Shown here: positions 13,170 through 24,790 of the stretch, piece by piece | How the letters are laid out: the number at the start of each line of letters is the position of its first letter | How positions within the stretch are numbered: the stretch's first letter is position 1 | Source of the DNA: Capitella teleta | Lineage: Eukaryota; Annelida; Polychaeta; Capitellidae | Direction of reading: 5' to 3' | NCBI GenBank assembly: GCA_000328365.1 | Contig: KB309044.1 | Coordinates: 416,915 to 480,914, forward strand | Length of the DNA stretch: 64,000 bases | The notes under the pieces: model-generated | Told to the model about the DNA's origin: nothing | Seen by the model: the letters and a program-made list of their open reading frames with translations, nothing else | The model's database searches: none | Program-made: the position numbers and the translations under genes

Positions 13170-16100
13170 ATAATTCAATAATTTAATCCAAGCACACCGT
13201 GAGTATTGTAAAGGCACTGTTATTCAGTCAACACTGGAAGCCAGAAGAGTGAATTAGGAGCGTTTCTTTCAGTGCAGTTCAACCATTGAAGTCCGAATGC
13301 TCACCAGGGTTAGCTTGGGTGAGGGATCTTCCAGTCACTAAAATATATTGATTGCCCTGATGTTCTGTCATTAAAAAACAAAACATTTCTTTGATGTTCA
13401 GTCATAAAGTTTAACGATTGCTTTGGAGCAGACTCCCTTATTACATGTAATTGATTAATAAATAATATGGGTCGTGCTCCACATTCAGTTTATTTATTAC
13501 ATGTATTCGCATCATTTCAAATAACTAAATATTGGCACTTAGCTCTGTCGCCTCCGAAGCAGATGAACTCGTTCTGCTGCATTAATTAATTATGGCAATT
13601 AATGATTTTAATCACTTTCGTTTGTGTCGCCTTTTATTAGGTGCCATTGTATTTTCTGACCTCATATGAACACTAGAAAATAATGATGACAAATATCTGT
13701 AAAAATCGTACAATAATATGCTAATCATTAATTATTTATTATTATTTAAAAAGGCTATTACGATGGTATATCCATGGGAATCTTTCTGGGGCACCCTCGC
13801 CAAAACCAACAGGCACGATCTAAGGATGGTCGGTACTAATTTCTGTGCAATTATGTTCAATTGGGATCTCCTCGGGCGAGGTCCGTTTATGTGTCAACTT
13901 CTCAAACTGGAGTCATGCAATTGTCGGCAAGAATCGAAAGAACAACAAAAACCAACAAATAAGACCTACCTTCGACTTCCACTTAATTGTTCGTCTTAAC
14001 AGAAGATTAACGACCAAAGACGACGGATATGACCTTTTAAAAAAAAGTCCGCAAAGAGCCCCAGTATTTGTACTTTCGACAAAGGGGAAAAATCACATGC
14101 AGTATCACATACCAAATCTCTTATCGACCTGGAACGGAATAATTACTTTTTCAAAAGGTGAACAAGTGCTGAGCCATGTCCGTAATCACCGTAATTATAG
14201 GGTTGCAGTATCTTAATTATAGGGTTGCAGTATCTCGACTAAACCCCTTGAGCCCCCTCTTTATATACATTCAGAGGTCATTAATTAATCTAATTATGTA
14301 ATTGAATGCAACTGAAGTGTTTGATCTTCTTTATTAATAACTCAAATAAACAAAAATTAGTCAATAGGATGCACTGAATATTTGCAAAATCTCCTTTATC
14401 GAGTACACATACAAAGCTCTGGTTCAAAGGTCAACACAAGAGAAACATGAAATTTCAGGCCTTGGTACATATAGGACATATAATTTATACGGTCTTTTTT
14501 TCGCCATGTGTGGCTTTAAAAGCTATTCATTTTAATGAGAAAAAAATAGTGAGAAAATTATTTAGATTCTGCTAATACCACTCTCCCTAAGCCTATATAG
14601 AGTAAAAATAAAAATATATTGATACACTGACAATTGCATTAAATGTTGAACAAGTCATGCAAGGGAATTTGCTCAAATACAGCTGTAAGATCTGTAACAA
14701 ATAGTTGATATGATGGAACACGTTGATGGAAATGATGCGGCAGATAATAATAACGATATGCTAGGATACGAGCACGGTAATCGGCCTCTGTGGTAATCTT
14801 GCTTATTTTTTTTTTTATATTGAGGTTCAAACCATTCTTCATATTTATTCTACCATCTAATCTAACATCAAAATTTGGGGTATTCCAATTAAATTTGAAT
14901 TGCAGTCGCTAATTCGATTGGGACAATTAACAAAAAATCATTTTAATTATTGAAATGACTTCTTTTCAATCATCCCCCAGGAAGTTGGGGAGAGGGGGCT
15001 AGCCTCCTCCCTCTACCTCCCTTTTATTTAGAAGTAGAAGGGGGTAGCTAGGCCTAAAGGTTATCGTTTAGCTATTCATGTATAAATATATAGCTAGGAT
15101 TATCCAGTTTATGCTGAAACAGACAAGGATTAGTGTGTAGTCATTTCACGATCACGAAGCTGGGTTCAACGTCGTTAGAACGGGATCGGCTCGCAAATGT
15201 CACGAGTCAGAATTAGGACTAATGTACCAGGATTATGGTTAGAATAACATGATAGGTTAGGGACTTATGTTTATCTATATAATATATATATTTTGCATAC
15301 ACGCTACCAGATTACCCCTTCAACTTTGCCCTCAGCATTGCCCGCTATGCTCGTTGTTCTGCTGCCCGCTATGTCAACATCTTGCACCCCTGCGATGCTC
15401 AGATCGACGTGATCAGGACTGAGTCCGACGTTCACTGGTCTCCGACGCACACCCCTATTTTTGGTACATCAATTTCACCCGATTTCACATGACGTCACTC
15501 GGAATTCCCAAGATGGCTCACAAGGCGAGGCCAGTGAAAATGAATTCACAGTATTTGCTGAATACGACCAGTTGACTAAATGTTACTATATAAATAGCAG
15601 CCAATGAGATGCCACCTGTCATCGGTGTGTGCCTGTGTCATTATGTATATGACCAGGGAACCAGTGAAAGTCCGACGGAGCATGTGCACAAAATTCATAA
15701 CGCATTTTCAGACAACTCACCTCGCTGTACACGAGATGTAGTCTTCCTCTGAAATTCGATGAGCTTAGAGATTTGGGATTGATACCTTAAGCCGAATGCT
15801 CACAAGTCCGAATTCACAATTAGGGGTTAGTGTTAGGGACTTTGGGTACTTAGCGTTAGGGTTACGGTTTGAGCAGGCAAGGTAGCGGCATACATTCATG
15901 GTGGACCCGGCCCAGTGTTTAGTGTATTTTATTATACATGTACATGTAGATAGGGCATACTTGAGATATCACGGAAAATGAAAAGAAACCCTGTTTTAGT
16001 CCTCAACTGTCCACAGAGAAATTCCTGTGACAAGTTAACAGCCCTGTGATTCAGAGACTCCTTCAGGATCCCAAGATCTCAGCGAAGAGATAAAGAGGTC

Positions 16101-17790
16101 GCAGAACATCCATCTTCCGTCCCTGATGAAATGATTGAGATAACAAACAACATATTGCTGTATGAGTTATTAAATTGAAATTGACAAATAATTCAAATTC
16201 AAATGAAATGCCGCAGAAATGATATTTAGCGTTTTCTAATGAAAATAAGAAAAACTAAAAAGCAGACGACAGTAAAGGCATCGCTCGAAGGGGCCAACTG
16301 GGTGTTCCATATTGGCACTCGTGTGCAGCACATGGCAGAAATGCCTAAACGTATGAGAATCGACACGATTAAAAACAGAAGCGTGATCGGAATGATAATC
16401 AGCTTGAACATCTCACACTTCATTGACAATGCCTTCAGTTAGAATAGCAAGGAAAATAAATAAATAGTAAAATTTGTTCTAAAACACTTAAGCATGATGC
16501 ACATTGAATTAAGCATAGAAATTATTGATATAAAACATGAGCGATAGAAACAATGTAAAATAAGACATGTTACTAAAAAAATATCAAGAACCGAAAAGAT
16601 GATTTTTAAGCAATGATTTTAAAACAAATAAATATTGTGCAGTACGAATATAGAAAGGTAACTAATATCATAAAAGAGCGAGGTGCGACATGACTAAACG
16701 AAGTAGCTGGAACATTAAAGATGTGATCTGGTGAAAAAAAAAAAGCATTTAAAAAACATCTTGCATTCTGTGATCTCACCTTTCGATTAAAACAAGACTG
16801 CCTGGCGAAGAGTTAAAACTATACAAGTCCGCTCAGGTATTGGTTCCCAGATGACATTTCATGAATCAGAATGCATTAAAAAGTCGTTAAGTTAATTTAG
16901 AAACAATGTCCTGCTTAAAACCGGCGTAGTTTTCATGCATTCAAGCGGCAAGTATATATTGTTTACACGTATTGCATGCTTCCTGTCACAATACGGGTGG
17001 GTATTTGAATCGCGTACGCCCATGACTTCTTTGCTGATATTTGCACTCAACTTCAGGAAGAATTCCAACGGCTTTGCTTTGATTTCCGCGTTCTTAGAGA
17101 GCGTGCTGAGGGGACAGCGGCTGAACTGCATTTGTAAGTTCAGGATTGGAGATCAAACAGCAAATGAGTTATCTGAATGGACGAATGAATGGGCTGACTG
17201 CTCAGCAATCGAACACGGAACAGTGACTCGCCCGGTTGGAGTCTTCGCTCAGACTTCATGCTGAACTGACCGGTCAGTACATTTCAATTAGGTTTCACAA
17301 ACAAGGTCAAGCCATCGTCATAGTCAAAATAACCAAACCGACCCGAGGTGCGCCGTGCATTTTAATGCACTTGTGTTGCATGTGACCTGACGTTGGCGAT
17401 TGTATTCTGATCTGCACACAACTCATTTGCCCCCGAAGTAAATCTACGTGGCTCTCTAAGGGATTTCAGGCAACATGCAAATTAGTTTATCAGACCCATA
17501 TACAATCATGTACTTTCCATGGTAGTATGACTCCCTCATGCACAAAACTCTGAATTAATTAAGATGTAAAACATTTCCCTTTTTGGACCAGAAGCAAAAT
17601 GACAGTAGAGGATTGGGATCAGCAACCATGTGATGTTGTGTGAATTTCTTCGCCAAACAGAAAGGGAAAAGGGGAAAGCGAATAGCTCATATTGCCATTG
17701 ATGAATTTTTTATTTGGCAAGGAACATTCAGAATGACAATTATATACAAGACATTACAATGCCGAGCACACCCCAAAAGGCAGAAGCCTG
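13170..17790. other. Intergenic, no gene recognised
   Basis: AT-rich sequence with scattered short open frames that show no domain. A 22-base unit is tandemly repeated at 14192-14213 and 14214-14235. A stretch near 15300-15480 has a short open frame with fairly balanced base composition, but I recognise no family. Upstream regulatory sequence for the Kelch gene should lie at the left end (13.1-13.6 kb). Confidence 0.4.
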
Positions 17791-18501
17791 AAAGGGATGG
17801 GGAACTAAATTTTAAGTGATGTTCTATTGACTCATAGCACCAATTGATAGCATTTCGTGCCAAAAACACCATGCCTGGATGCAAGCGTAAGGAAATAATG
17901 CATTCCGAATATCGGGGTTAGCATTGCGCCTATGGGAGAATGGCTTCCATTGCGAAGTATAGGAGGCAAACGTCAGCTGATGGCTTGGTTTGGCTGATGG
18001 CTGATTGGTCCCGTTCCCCTCGTGAAGCTATCGATTTCAGCCAATCAGAGCAGAGCATCTTCGCCATAAAAGGACATCTTTGTTGTTTACGAAACGAAAG
18101 CGCATGCGTGGTGCACTCTGGCTGACCTTTTTACTGTTTCAGGATGAGAAACATGGTAGGTGTCCTAGAAAATCGCTTGTTAAAATAAGAAAAATAGCGA
18201 AAAATATTTTTTTTTTCGTGCCTGACTGGTGGCAAAATGATTACTCTATCTTTTTCCGAAAAGAAAATAAAAAAATATCCAGGGGTTTAGTCGCAGGACA
18301 CGCTGATATGACGAGGCCCATTGTAAAAGATGGGGAACTCGGTGTTTCATCACAGCTCCTGACGTCACGCCTAGTTAGCAATATATCTCCCGCGAAATCG
18401 TTAGCGATGATATTTCTTGTGTGGGCCAGGCATAGGAATCATTTTTGGTGCATCAAATAACGACTCAAAGTCCATTTTTAACCAGTTCTCCCTCCCTTTA
18501 A
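17791..18501. mobile_element. TTAA-flanked MITE, copy A
   Basis: This is a close copy, about 0.7 kb, of the element at 61514-62215. The ends are imperfect inverted repeats: AGGGATGGGGAACT at the left, and the right end reads AGGGAGGGAGAACTG on the other strand. The right end is followed by TTAA (18498-18501); the left flank has lost its TTAA. TTAA targets are typical of piggyBac-type DNA transposons. The copies differ by scattered substitutions and a small indel near 17975-18005. No transposase is encoded; the ORF across it is not conserved as a protein between the copies. Confidence 0.85.
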
Positions 18502-18634
18502 CAGGTGGGTTGCCCCATATTATGCCCCATTGTAGCTATGTGCGCATGCGCTGATCGTGCACACGCGTTCAAACCTCGGGCATAACAATCGTGTATTCAA
18601 GAGTTTATCAGAATAGCCACACTGTTGAGTTTAA

Positions 18635-19570
18635 ATGACATTGACATTTAAGTCGAATTTAAGCAGTGCGCTGTTTCGAAGAGCTGCTTTCACTGTGAAG
18701 CAATGGTGTGAGACGCTCCTATATTCGACTTCAGCTACAACTGGGGAAAATAGTAGCCCAATAAATATACAAAATGCTCGCAGGAAGCTTATTTATAAAG
18801 TGAATATCCTTTGTTCCAATTTTCATTTCGTCCATATCGATACCCTGAGACTGCTGTTCAGCGCATACTGTATCAGCTTTCATGGTTGTTCTTTTTGGGA
18901 TCTCTCTATTATGTTGATCAAGTGCTTCATCGTGTGTTGGAGGAAATGCATTCGGAGGCTTTTGCGTGTGCATCCTTGCACAATGTCTAAGTTCCTACAC
19001 CTTATAATGAATAAGTCTGATCCCCTATGTTAGCTCTTCCTGCGTTTTGGTTCTTGTTTCAAATCGTGTCGTTTGAACAAAAATAAAATCGTTGAAATGT
19101 GCTCGGAACTTGCACCACGTGGACACTCAAGTGTTGGGGTAAATCTGAGAGAACTGATGTACATATGATTGAGGTGGATCCTTCACAACTTGATAATTAT
19201 ATTGTAAACAATGCTCTTCATGTAAAGATTTGTAAAGCCTGGGAAGAGCAGGCCGACCAACAGTGCCTAGCCGCATGTCACACCATTGTGGGATTGCTGT
19301 ATATACGCGAAGGCAGCTTGGTATCTCCACTAGCTTCACATGAAGTTGAGGCCCTGCTGGTTAATGTTTGCACCGAGTGACCTGTGTTTGTCTGTCTTTT
19401 GTGTTTTTTCTCTTATTCTTATTTTTTTCTTAATTTTTCTTTTCCTCGTTTATTTATTTGGTGTTGATGTTTTCATTATTGTTGTATTTTTCTTTGATAA
19501 AAACTGCACTAAGCATAATAATAAAGAATAAATGATATAAATAAATATAAATAAATAAATAAATTAGTTC
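18635..19570 (+). mobile_element. CR1/L2-like LINE, C-terminal end and 3' UTR (copy A)
   Basis: Forward-frame pieces match the region after the reverse transcriptase in CR1/L2-type LINEs. They include SFWDLS near 18895, CWRKCIRRLLRVHP (18938-18979), then in another frame LAPRGHSSVG near 19110 and the terminal ASHEVEALLVNVCTE ending at 19380. A T-rich 3' UTR and an (ATAA)n-type tail near 19520-19563 follow. Several frame changes mean it is dead. It shares block order and 3' UTR style with the copy at 22.7-23.4 kb. Confidence 0.7.
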
Positions 19571-19687
19571 CGGGGTCAAAGCAGAAAGGTCTTTTCACAA
19601 TTGTTATAAATTTGATTTATTTTTAGATTTGAGCCCGGAACAAAAACTCTTTTGATGATCATCCAAAGCCGCGTCATTTCATTACAG

Positions 19688-20686
19688 CCAGAAATTGTCA
19701 ATTCCAATGGCGGAGAGCTAACGGCACACTCAAGTCCTGTTATATGGTCAATCTTCAAGGCCAATCAAGGGGCTACTTGGCCGAATGCCAAGTCTGAATG
19801 CGAAGGCGAGGGAATGCACCTATTGTCGATTGAGATCGAAGAAGAACTCGAATTCATTAAAGAGCTTCTACGAGATGCAGGTGTGTGGTTTTGCTTGATT
19901 AGAGCCTATTGCCTGCAACTACACAACGTGGTTCAAATACTAACTACTTCAGGGGCATCGAATAGCTCAGTGGGTTTAACCGGCTGATTGCAATCCTATG
20001 CCGACCGTGGGGGTTGAGGCCCCGGATTCGAGACCCGATCAGGCCACATTGATTGTGAATTATAATTGTAATTCGTTATAATTGTAATTCTTCGGTGACT
20101 CTGCAGTGCTGCCCAACTGCGTAACAAGGCCGGGCGCTGTGTACTACTGTCGATGGTGGTATGCAGGATAAAGAACCCTTGGGATTTATCGCTAAGACAA
20201 GGGGAAACCCGGTCCCGGGCCTTTTGTTCTGGCGCCGTATCAGCCGAGTGGAGTCATAAAACCCCACCATGTCATGTCACTACATGTTAGGAATATTAAA
20301 TGCGTCATTTCGCTTCTGACTGAACGCTACTTAACCATATTAATTACAGTAGCTTTCGCCTGCAATTTGAAAAAAAAATCTTCTTTCAATTCCGTTTACT
20401 AAATTGCTCTCTTGTCAATTTCACGCCTCGCTTCTCTTCGGTTTCGTCCATAATAAATCCATGGCCATATTTTGTTGTTCGTATTTTCTCTGTTTCATTA
20501 TTTTCAGGAATATATTCTCGCAGTGTTTGGACGAGAGCCAACGACCTGAGCAGCGAAGGCACCTGGGTCTGGGATGGCGTCCCCCATCCCATCCAGGACC
20601 TCCCGCTCTGGCGCTCAGGCGAGCCCAACGGTGACGGAAACTGTTGGTTTCTGCATGAAACGACTCCTCTCTGGTTTGAGTTGTAG
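19688..20686 (+). pseudogene. C-type lectin-like domain, two exons, probably decayed
   Basis: Exon A (19688-19880, after TCATTACAG, before GTGTGTGG) encodes the first half of a C-type lectin domain: ATWPNAKSECEGEGMHLLSI fits the W-A-C-G-L-I pattern. Exon B (20508-20686, after TTATTTTCAG) joins in phase and encodes GTWVWDGVPHP and the EPN sugar/calcium motif in WRSGEPNGDGNCW (mannose-type selectivity in this family). In exon A the expected start (ANGTLKSCYMVN) lies in a different frame from FKANQGATW, so there is one frameshift near 19745. Exon B stops at 20684 before the final conserved cysteines. No signal-peptide exon was found. I infer a pseudogene; a sequence error plus a missed downstream exon is the alternative. 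Confidence 0.7.
19953..20280 (+). repeat. tRNA-derived SINE in the lectin intron
   Basis: The head carries a tRNA-type A box (TAGCTCAGTGGG, 19963-19974) and B box (GATTCGAGACC, 20025-20035) at tRNA-like spacing. The acceptor stem does not pair, and a non-tRNA body of about 240 bases follows. This is the layout of a SINE transcribed by RNA polymerase III. It lies wholly within the intron between the two lectin exons. I cannot name the family. Confidence 0.7.
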
Positions 20687-20689
20687 TCA

Positions 20690-22500
20690 TTCTTTGATAA
20701 TCGTATGCGAATCCAGTTTCAATTGATTTTGCGTGTGCTGATTCACTGCTGCAGGATTAATTAATTACTTAATTTTATGTATTTTGTATACAAGACTGAA
20801 TTCGCAAATCCTCATAGTTTCATTGTAACAAAACGTATTTTCAATGAGGTATTTCAATGAATACGATTATCTACATTTTCTGGAAATGTACCATTGAAAA
20901 AAAAAATGTTGTATCATTACTTCCTTATGTGTGCCAAAGTAGTCAGTGTTGCATTGCCAATTCCGCATGGGTGGGGTGGGGAAGGGGTTAATTCAAAAGG
21001 GAATGGTCCGTCGAAGGCATAATATATCCGCTGTCAAACACATTTGACGTGACCATGCAATGATCACGAGTGAACAATCCTATTCTCCGACATAATCTGC
21101 TTGTAGATCATCCCATGTCGTACTTCCATTCTCTCACTTGTATATAAGCACAGTTTTTGTTATATCATAAATCATTCAATACATTCAGTGTACTCTCTTG
21201 TTCTTGAGTCATGGCACTATTACAGTTACAAATGATGGAATGTATAACGACAGAACAAGATGCCAAAGACCTTGAACCAAATCAAGGACGTGCCACAAAA
21301 CTCGCTCCATCACTCCGCCTCCCGTGTTTCCATATAATCCCCTGCGCCACCTGAAGCTGCCTTCCCATATTATTTCATGCCATATATTTGTGCTTGGTGA
21401 ATTGCAGTTGAGTTTCCTCAGATCAATATATGGCCGATAGCCCAGAAAATCCAAGAACAGCTCAGACCTCCCGCCTGCCCCTTCTCGGCGGAAACATCGG
21501 GATGACAGGAACATGTCAATCCACCCACATTGCCATATCAAGGTCATATCAATGTCATATCGATGTCATATCAACGTCACACACTGCGAATCCGGATGCA
21601 GATTCAGGATTAATATGGATGTAATCGCTAAGCGGCTCCATGTGGTCATGCTAGTGAACCAGTGGTGTATATATATATCATGTACCATTACTCATTTAAC
21701 GTGGCTCCATAGTAATTACTCAGCGATGTTTTACACAGTGTGCAAATCTACTTTTCTAAATTTGCAAACCAAATAATTATGATATGCTCACCCCCACCTT
21801 TTTGTGATCATCGCAGACTTCTTGAAGAAGGACAATGAAATCGTGGCATTTCCATGGTTTGCACACACCCAATTTGTCGCCAAAGGAACATTTATGAGAT
21901 AAACTGAAGTCAGTAATTCCTCACCGCCTCGCGTTTACCCACAATAGCAGAGAGCTGGTTCAGGGCTGTAACAACATCCCGCAGGGCAGGATTGAGAGTT
22001 TCATGGAGAAATGTGGCCCAAAAATTATCTCCTGTGTTATTGGCGAGCGAGTCAGAGGACCTGGAATATCTGACCATGAAAATCGAGCATTTGTAACCCT
22101 TGTCGATTGTTACGCCAATTAAACAGGGTTAATTCCGTTTTTTTTTATCTTGGAATTTTCAGGATTCTGTGCACGTGGTTTAACTTACCAAAAAAAAAAA
22201 ATAAAAAATAAAAAAATAAAAAAAATAAATATCGTGCCTAATGCGTTTCTTTTGCACTTAAGTATAAATTCTTCAAATCAATGCTACATGGCGTGTTGAT
22301 GACAATTAATCACAATTTCTTTATAAGTTCTATTATGCTATATTAATTACAAGTTGAACTGTCCAGGGCCCAGGGTTTTGAAATCCACTGATCGAGTCTA
22401 TTTAGTTCGTTTTTTAAGTATTAAAGTATGAGATGTTGGTAAAGTACGTAGTGACATGTATTTCATAGTTTCAGACTTATGGTAAACAGAGTGCATCTTA
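20690..22500. other. Intergenic, no gene recognised
   Basis: No exon recognised. It holds an 11-base tandem repeat (21534-21577), an AAATA-rich run near 22190-22230 and otherwise AT-rich DNA. The open frame at about 21209-21547 on the minus strand has no recognisable domain. Confidence 0.4.
21534..21577. repeat. 11-base tandem repeat, four units
   Basis: Four adjacent units of the form CATATCAAGGT / CATATCAATGT / CATATCGATGT / CATATCAACGT. The only differences are at unit positions 7, 9 and 10. Confidence 0.85.
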
Positions 22501-22510
22501 GATCATTGGC

Positions 22511-22590
22511 GACCATTGGAGGATACTGGAAAGTGAATGTGCGACAAATTGACCATTGGAGGATACTGGAGAGTGAATGTGCGACAAATT
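22511..22590. repeat. 40-base tandem duplication
   Basis: Two adjacent 40-base units (22511-22550 and 22551-22590), each starting GACCATTGGAGGATACTGG and ending GCGACAAATT. They differ at one position, so the duplication is recent. Confidence 0.92.
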
Positions 22591-22682
22591 GACAAAACAG
22601 TATCAGTGAGGATTGTTGGAATGAGAAATGACAAGGCATTTTCCGACTCGAGGCGACGAAGTCATATCGTTTGTGATGATCT

Positions 22683-22696
22683 GTTACCATAGCAAC
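22683..22696. promoter_or_regulatory. RFX X-box-like motif
   Basis: GTTACCATAGCAAC fits GTNRCC-AT-RGYAAC in full. It lies just upstream of a LINE fragment and about 2.1 kb from the IP3 receptor start, with no obvious target gene. Confidence 0.35.
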
Positions 22697-22704
22697 GCCA
22701 ACCT

Positions 22705-23410
22705 ATTTTGACGCGGGTCGCTTTGCGGAATTCCCGGGGTCTTATGACGTCATTCGCAGCTCCACTTGCGGTCAATATAACGTTTTTTAAAACGTTTTGT
22801 ATGCCTTTATATGGACCACAATTACTTGACTTGGACAACCCTGCTATATCTTATTTCTATACATCATGGCGTAAAGCTATTCGATACATCCTTTCTTTGT
22901 ATTCATTAAATTCCTCTCTCCTGAATGTTATATGCCAAGACCACCCCATTGAGCATCAAATGTGTGTTCGTTATATGAAAATTTTTTCGTTATTGTCTAG
23001 CGACAACATTTTTGTCAAAGCTGCTACTGACCAGATAAAGCTCAGTAGTAGCTCTTCTCCTGTCAGCAGGTCTCTCAGCTTTGTTGCTGATTACTTCGCC
23101 ATGAGCCGTTGCACTGTAGCCCGCGCTGAGATAAAAAGCATACTGTATTCTGTAAATCAAAGAGTGTTATTGATGGTGATATTACAGCCACTGCAACAGC
23201 AATTCGTGAGCTGAGGGATCTGTTGATTAATTATAATAACCATAATTCAACTGCATTGTCACGGGACGACATCCGTCTATTTATATTACAACTATGCACT
23301 GGCTGAACCTATAGTTGTGGTGTTTATCTTTTCCTTTGTGTTTTTTCTCTTCTGTTCTTTTCACTTTATTTTACTTTATGTTATTATTACTATTATGTTA
23401 TAATATGTGA
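22705..23410 (+). mobile_element. CR1/L2-like LINE, C-terminal end and 3' UTR (copy B)
   Basis: A long forward frame (22708-23214) resembles the region after the RT domain: FKTFCMPLYGPQLLDL, TSWRKAIRYIL (22864-22896), then VSRSLSFVADYF. After a frame change the terminal SRDDIRLFILQLCTG runs to about 23304. A T-rich 3' UTR follows, similar to that of copy A. The open frame is longer than in copy A, so this copy may be younger, but RT and endonuclease are absent. Confidence 0.72.
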
Positions 23411-24790
23411 ATCAAACCGATTTGGCGGGAGAATTAGAATCGATTCAATATGCACCGTTCGCGACTCAATTATACCATGTGCATGTAAATGATATCAGGT
23501 ATTCTTATTGTGTGCTGGGATGGTAAATTAGGGTTATCTTTCGTGAATTTGGTGTTATCTCGGGCATTATGGTTGATCTTTAATAATAATAATTACACCC
23601 AAACAGTTATCTAGCTAGCATTCATATCGATCATATAATATAATTGTTGCAAATTGCTATCATCTTTAATATTTTAGAGTTTGTTTACATGAATCATAAC
23701 TTATAAGTATAAGTATATATAGACCTACTGTACAGACTGAGTACATAATTATGCATGCCCATAATAATATGAACTCCGCGCATTATTATAATTATACCTT
23801 CATAAATCATAACGTACGCACAATAATTGCGATTGCAACAGGGGTCGGGAGGCGAAGGTTTGAGGAACGCAGCTTAATCGCGCGGTACATCCGGACCATT
23901 TATTAGTAAAACCCGGCATGTCTTGTTTACTTGCATGGATAAAATTGTGAAAAGATTCCCTAGCAACGATATCGAACATGCGTCAGTGAGGGTTATGGTT
24001 GCCATGGTAACCCTTTACAAAGTAACTCATATCAACGGAGACAGGCGATGCTGTCACCGCATAAACATTAAATATACTCAAGAATGCAACAATAAATGAC
24101 CTAAATCCGTGTAGAGGACAACTAAAAGTGAAAAGGTGATAAAAGGAAAAGAAATAGTCCTCGATTTGTATTCGTGCGCGGAGGCACACACAGCGGAGTG
24201 TTTTCCTGTTTACCTCTTGTGCGTTGTGCGGTGGCCTCTGCTGTCAAGAGGATATTGTCATCTGCGAGAAACTTGGGATAAAGTCGTGTTTATTTCGCTT
24301 CTGGTGTATTTGCATCTTCTGTGATTGGTGCATTCGATGCCATATCTCCAATACTCTTTTGTGGTGTATCTATATTCTTGGAGGTCTCTTTTATTAGCAC
24401 TTTTACAAACTTTTAACTACCCATCGCCAGACCCCCCTCTGACCATCCCTGCATCACCGACTGATCACTCATCATCGCATATTGAGTGCATCTCCCTCTG
24501 GCCTGCCATTCAAGGTCCCCTACCTGTCTTCTCGCTGCCTGACTTCTGCCTCAGTGTCAGCGGCCCCAGTTCCCCACGAAAGTCTCTTGAGTTCCTTTGC
24601 CATTCACTGACCTCAACACCACCGCCTCTTAGCAGACTCATCTTCCTCTCGTTTCTGAAAGTGAAAGTGATTCAAGGGTTTTCTGAAACTAGAAGTTCAT
24701 TTTTCGGAGTGTCATCTTTTGTGCGCTGATGATGGTCGCTTTCTCTTCCCGCTGAACCCAATCAAATCATAGCAAGTCACATGACTCAAG
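23411..24790. other. Upstream region of the IP3 receptor gene
   Basis: No coding exon recognised. Likely promoter and 5' UTR sequence for the IP3 receptor. CpG content rises from about 23800, and an X-box lies at 23998-24011. The open frames at 24136-24729 show no family likeness and are probably untranslated or intronic. Confidence 0.4.
23998..24011. promoter_or_regulatory. RFX X-box motif upstream of the IP3 receptor
   Basis: GTTGCCATGGTAAC, identical to the motif at 3925-3938, lies about 780 bases before the IP3 receptor start codon in the only CpG-richer stretch of that region. Binding by an RFX factor is an inference from the motif. Confidence 0.4.

Noticed and set aside
15300-15480. 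Short protein-like frame (FALSIARYARCSAARYVNIL)
   Set aside because: No family recognised, no splice context; could be repeat-derived.
18080-18460. 126-residue open frame inside MITE copy A, with a similar frame in copy B, considered as a small transposon protein
   Set aside because: The frame is cut short in copy B and shows no domain; the likeness reflects shared DNA.
19963-20035. A functional tRNA gene
   Set aside because: A and B boxes are present but the acceptor stem does not pair and a long non-tRNA body follows, so it is a SINE.
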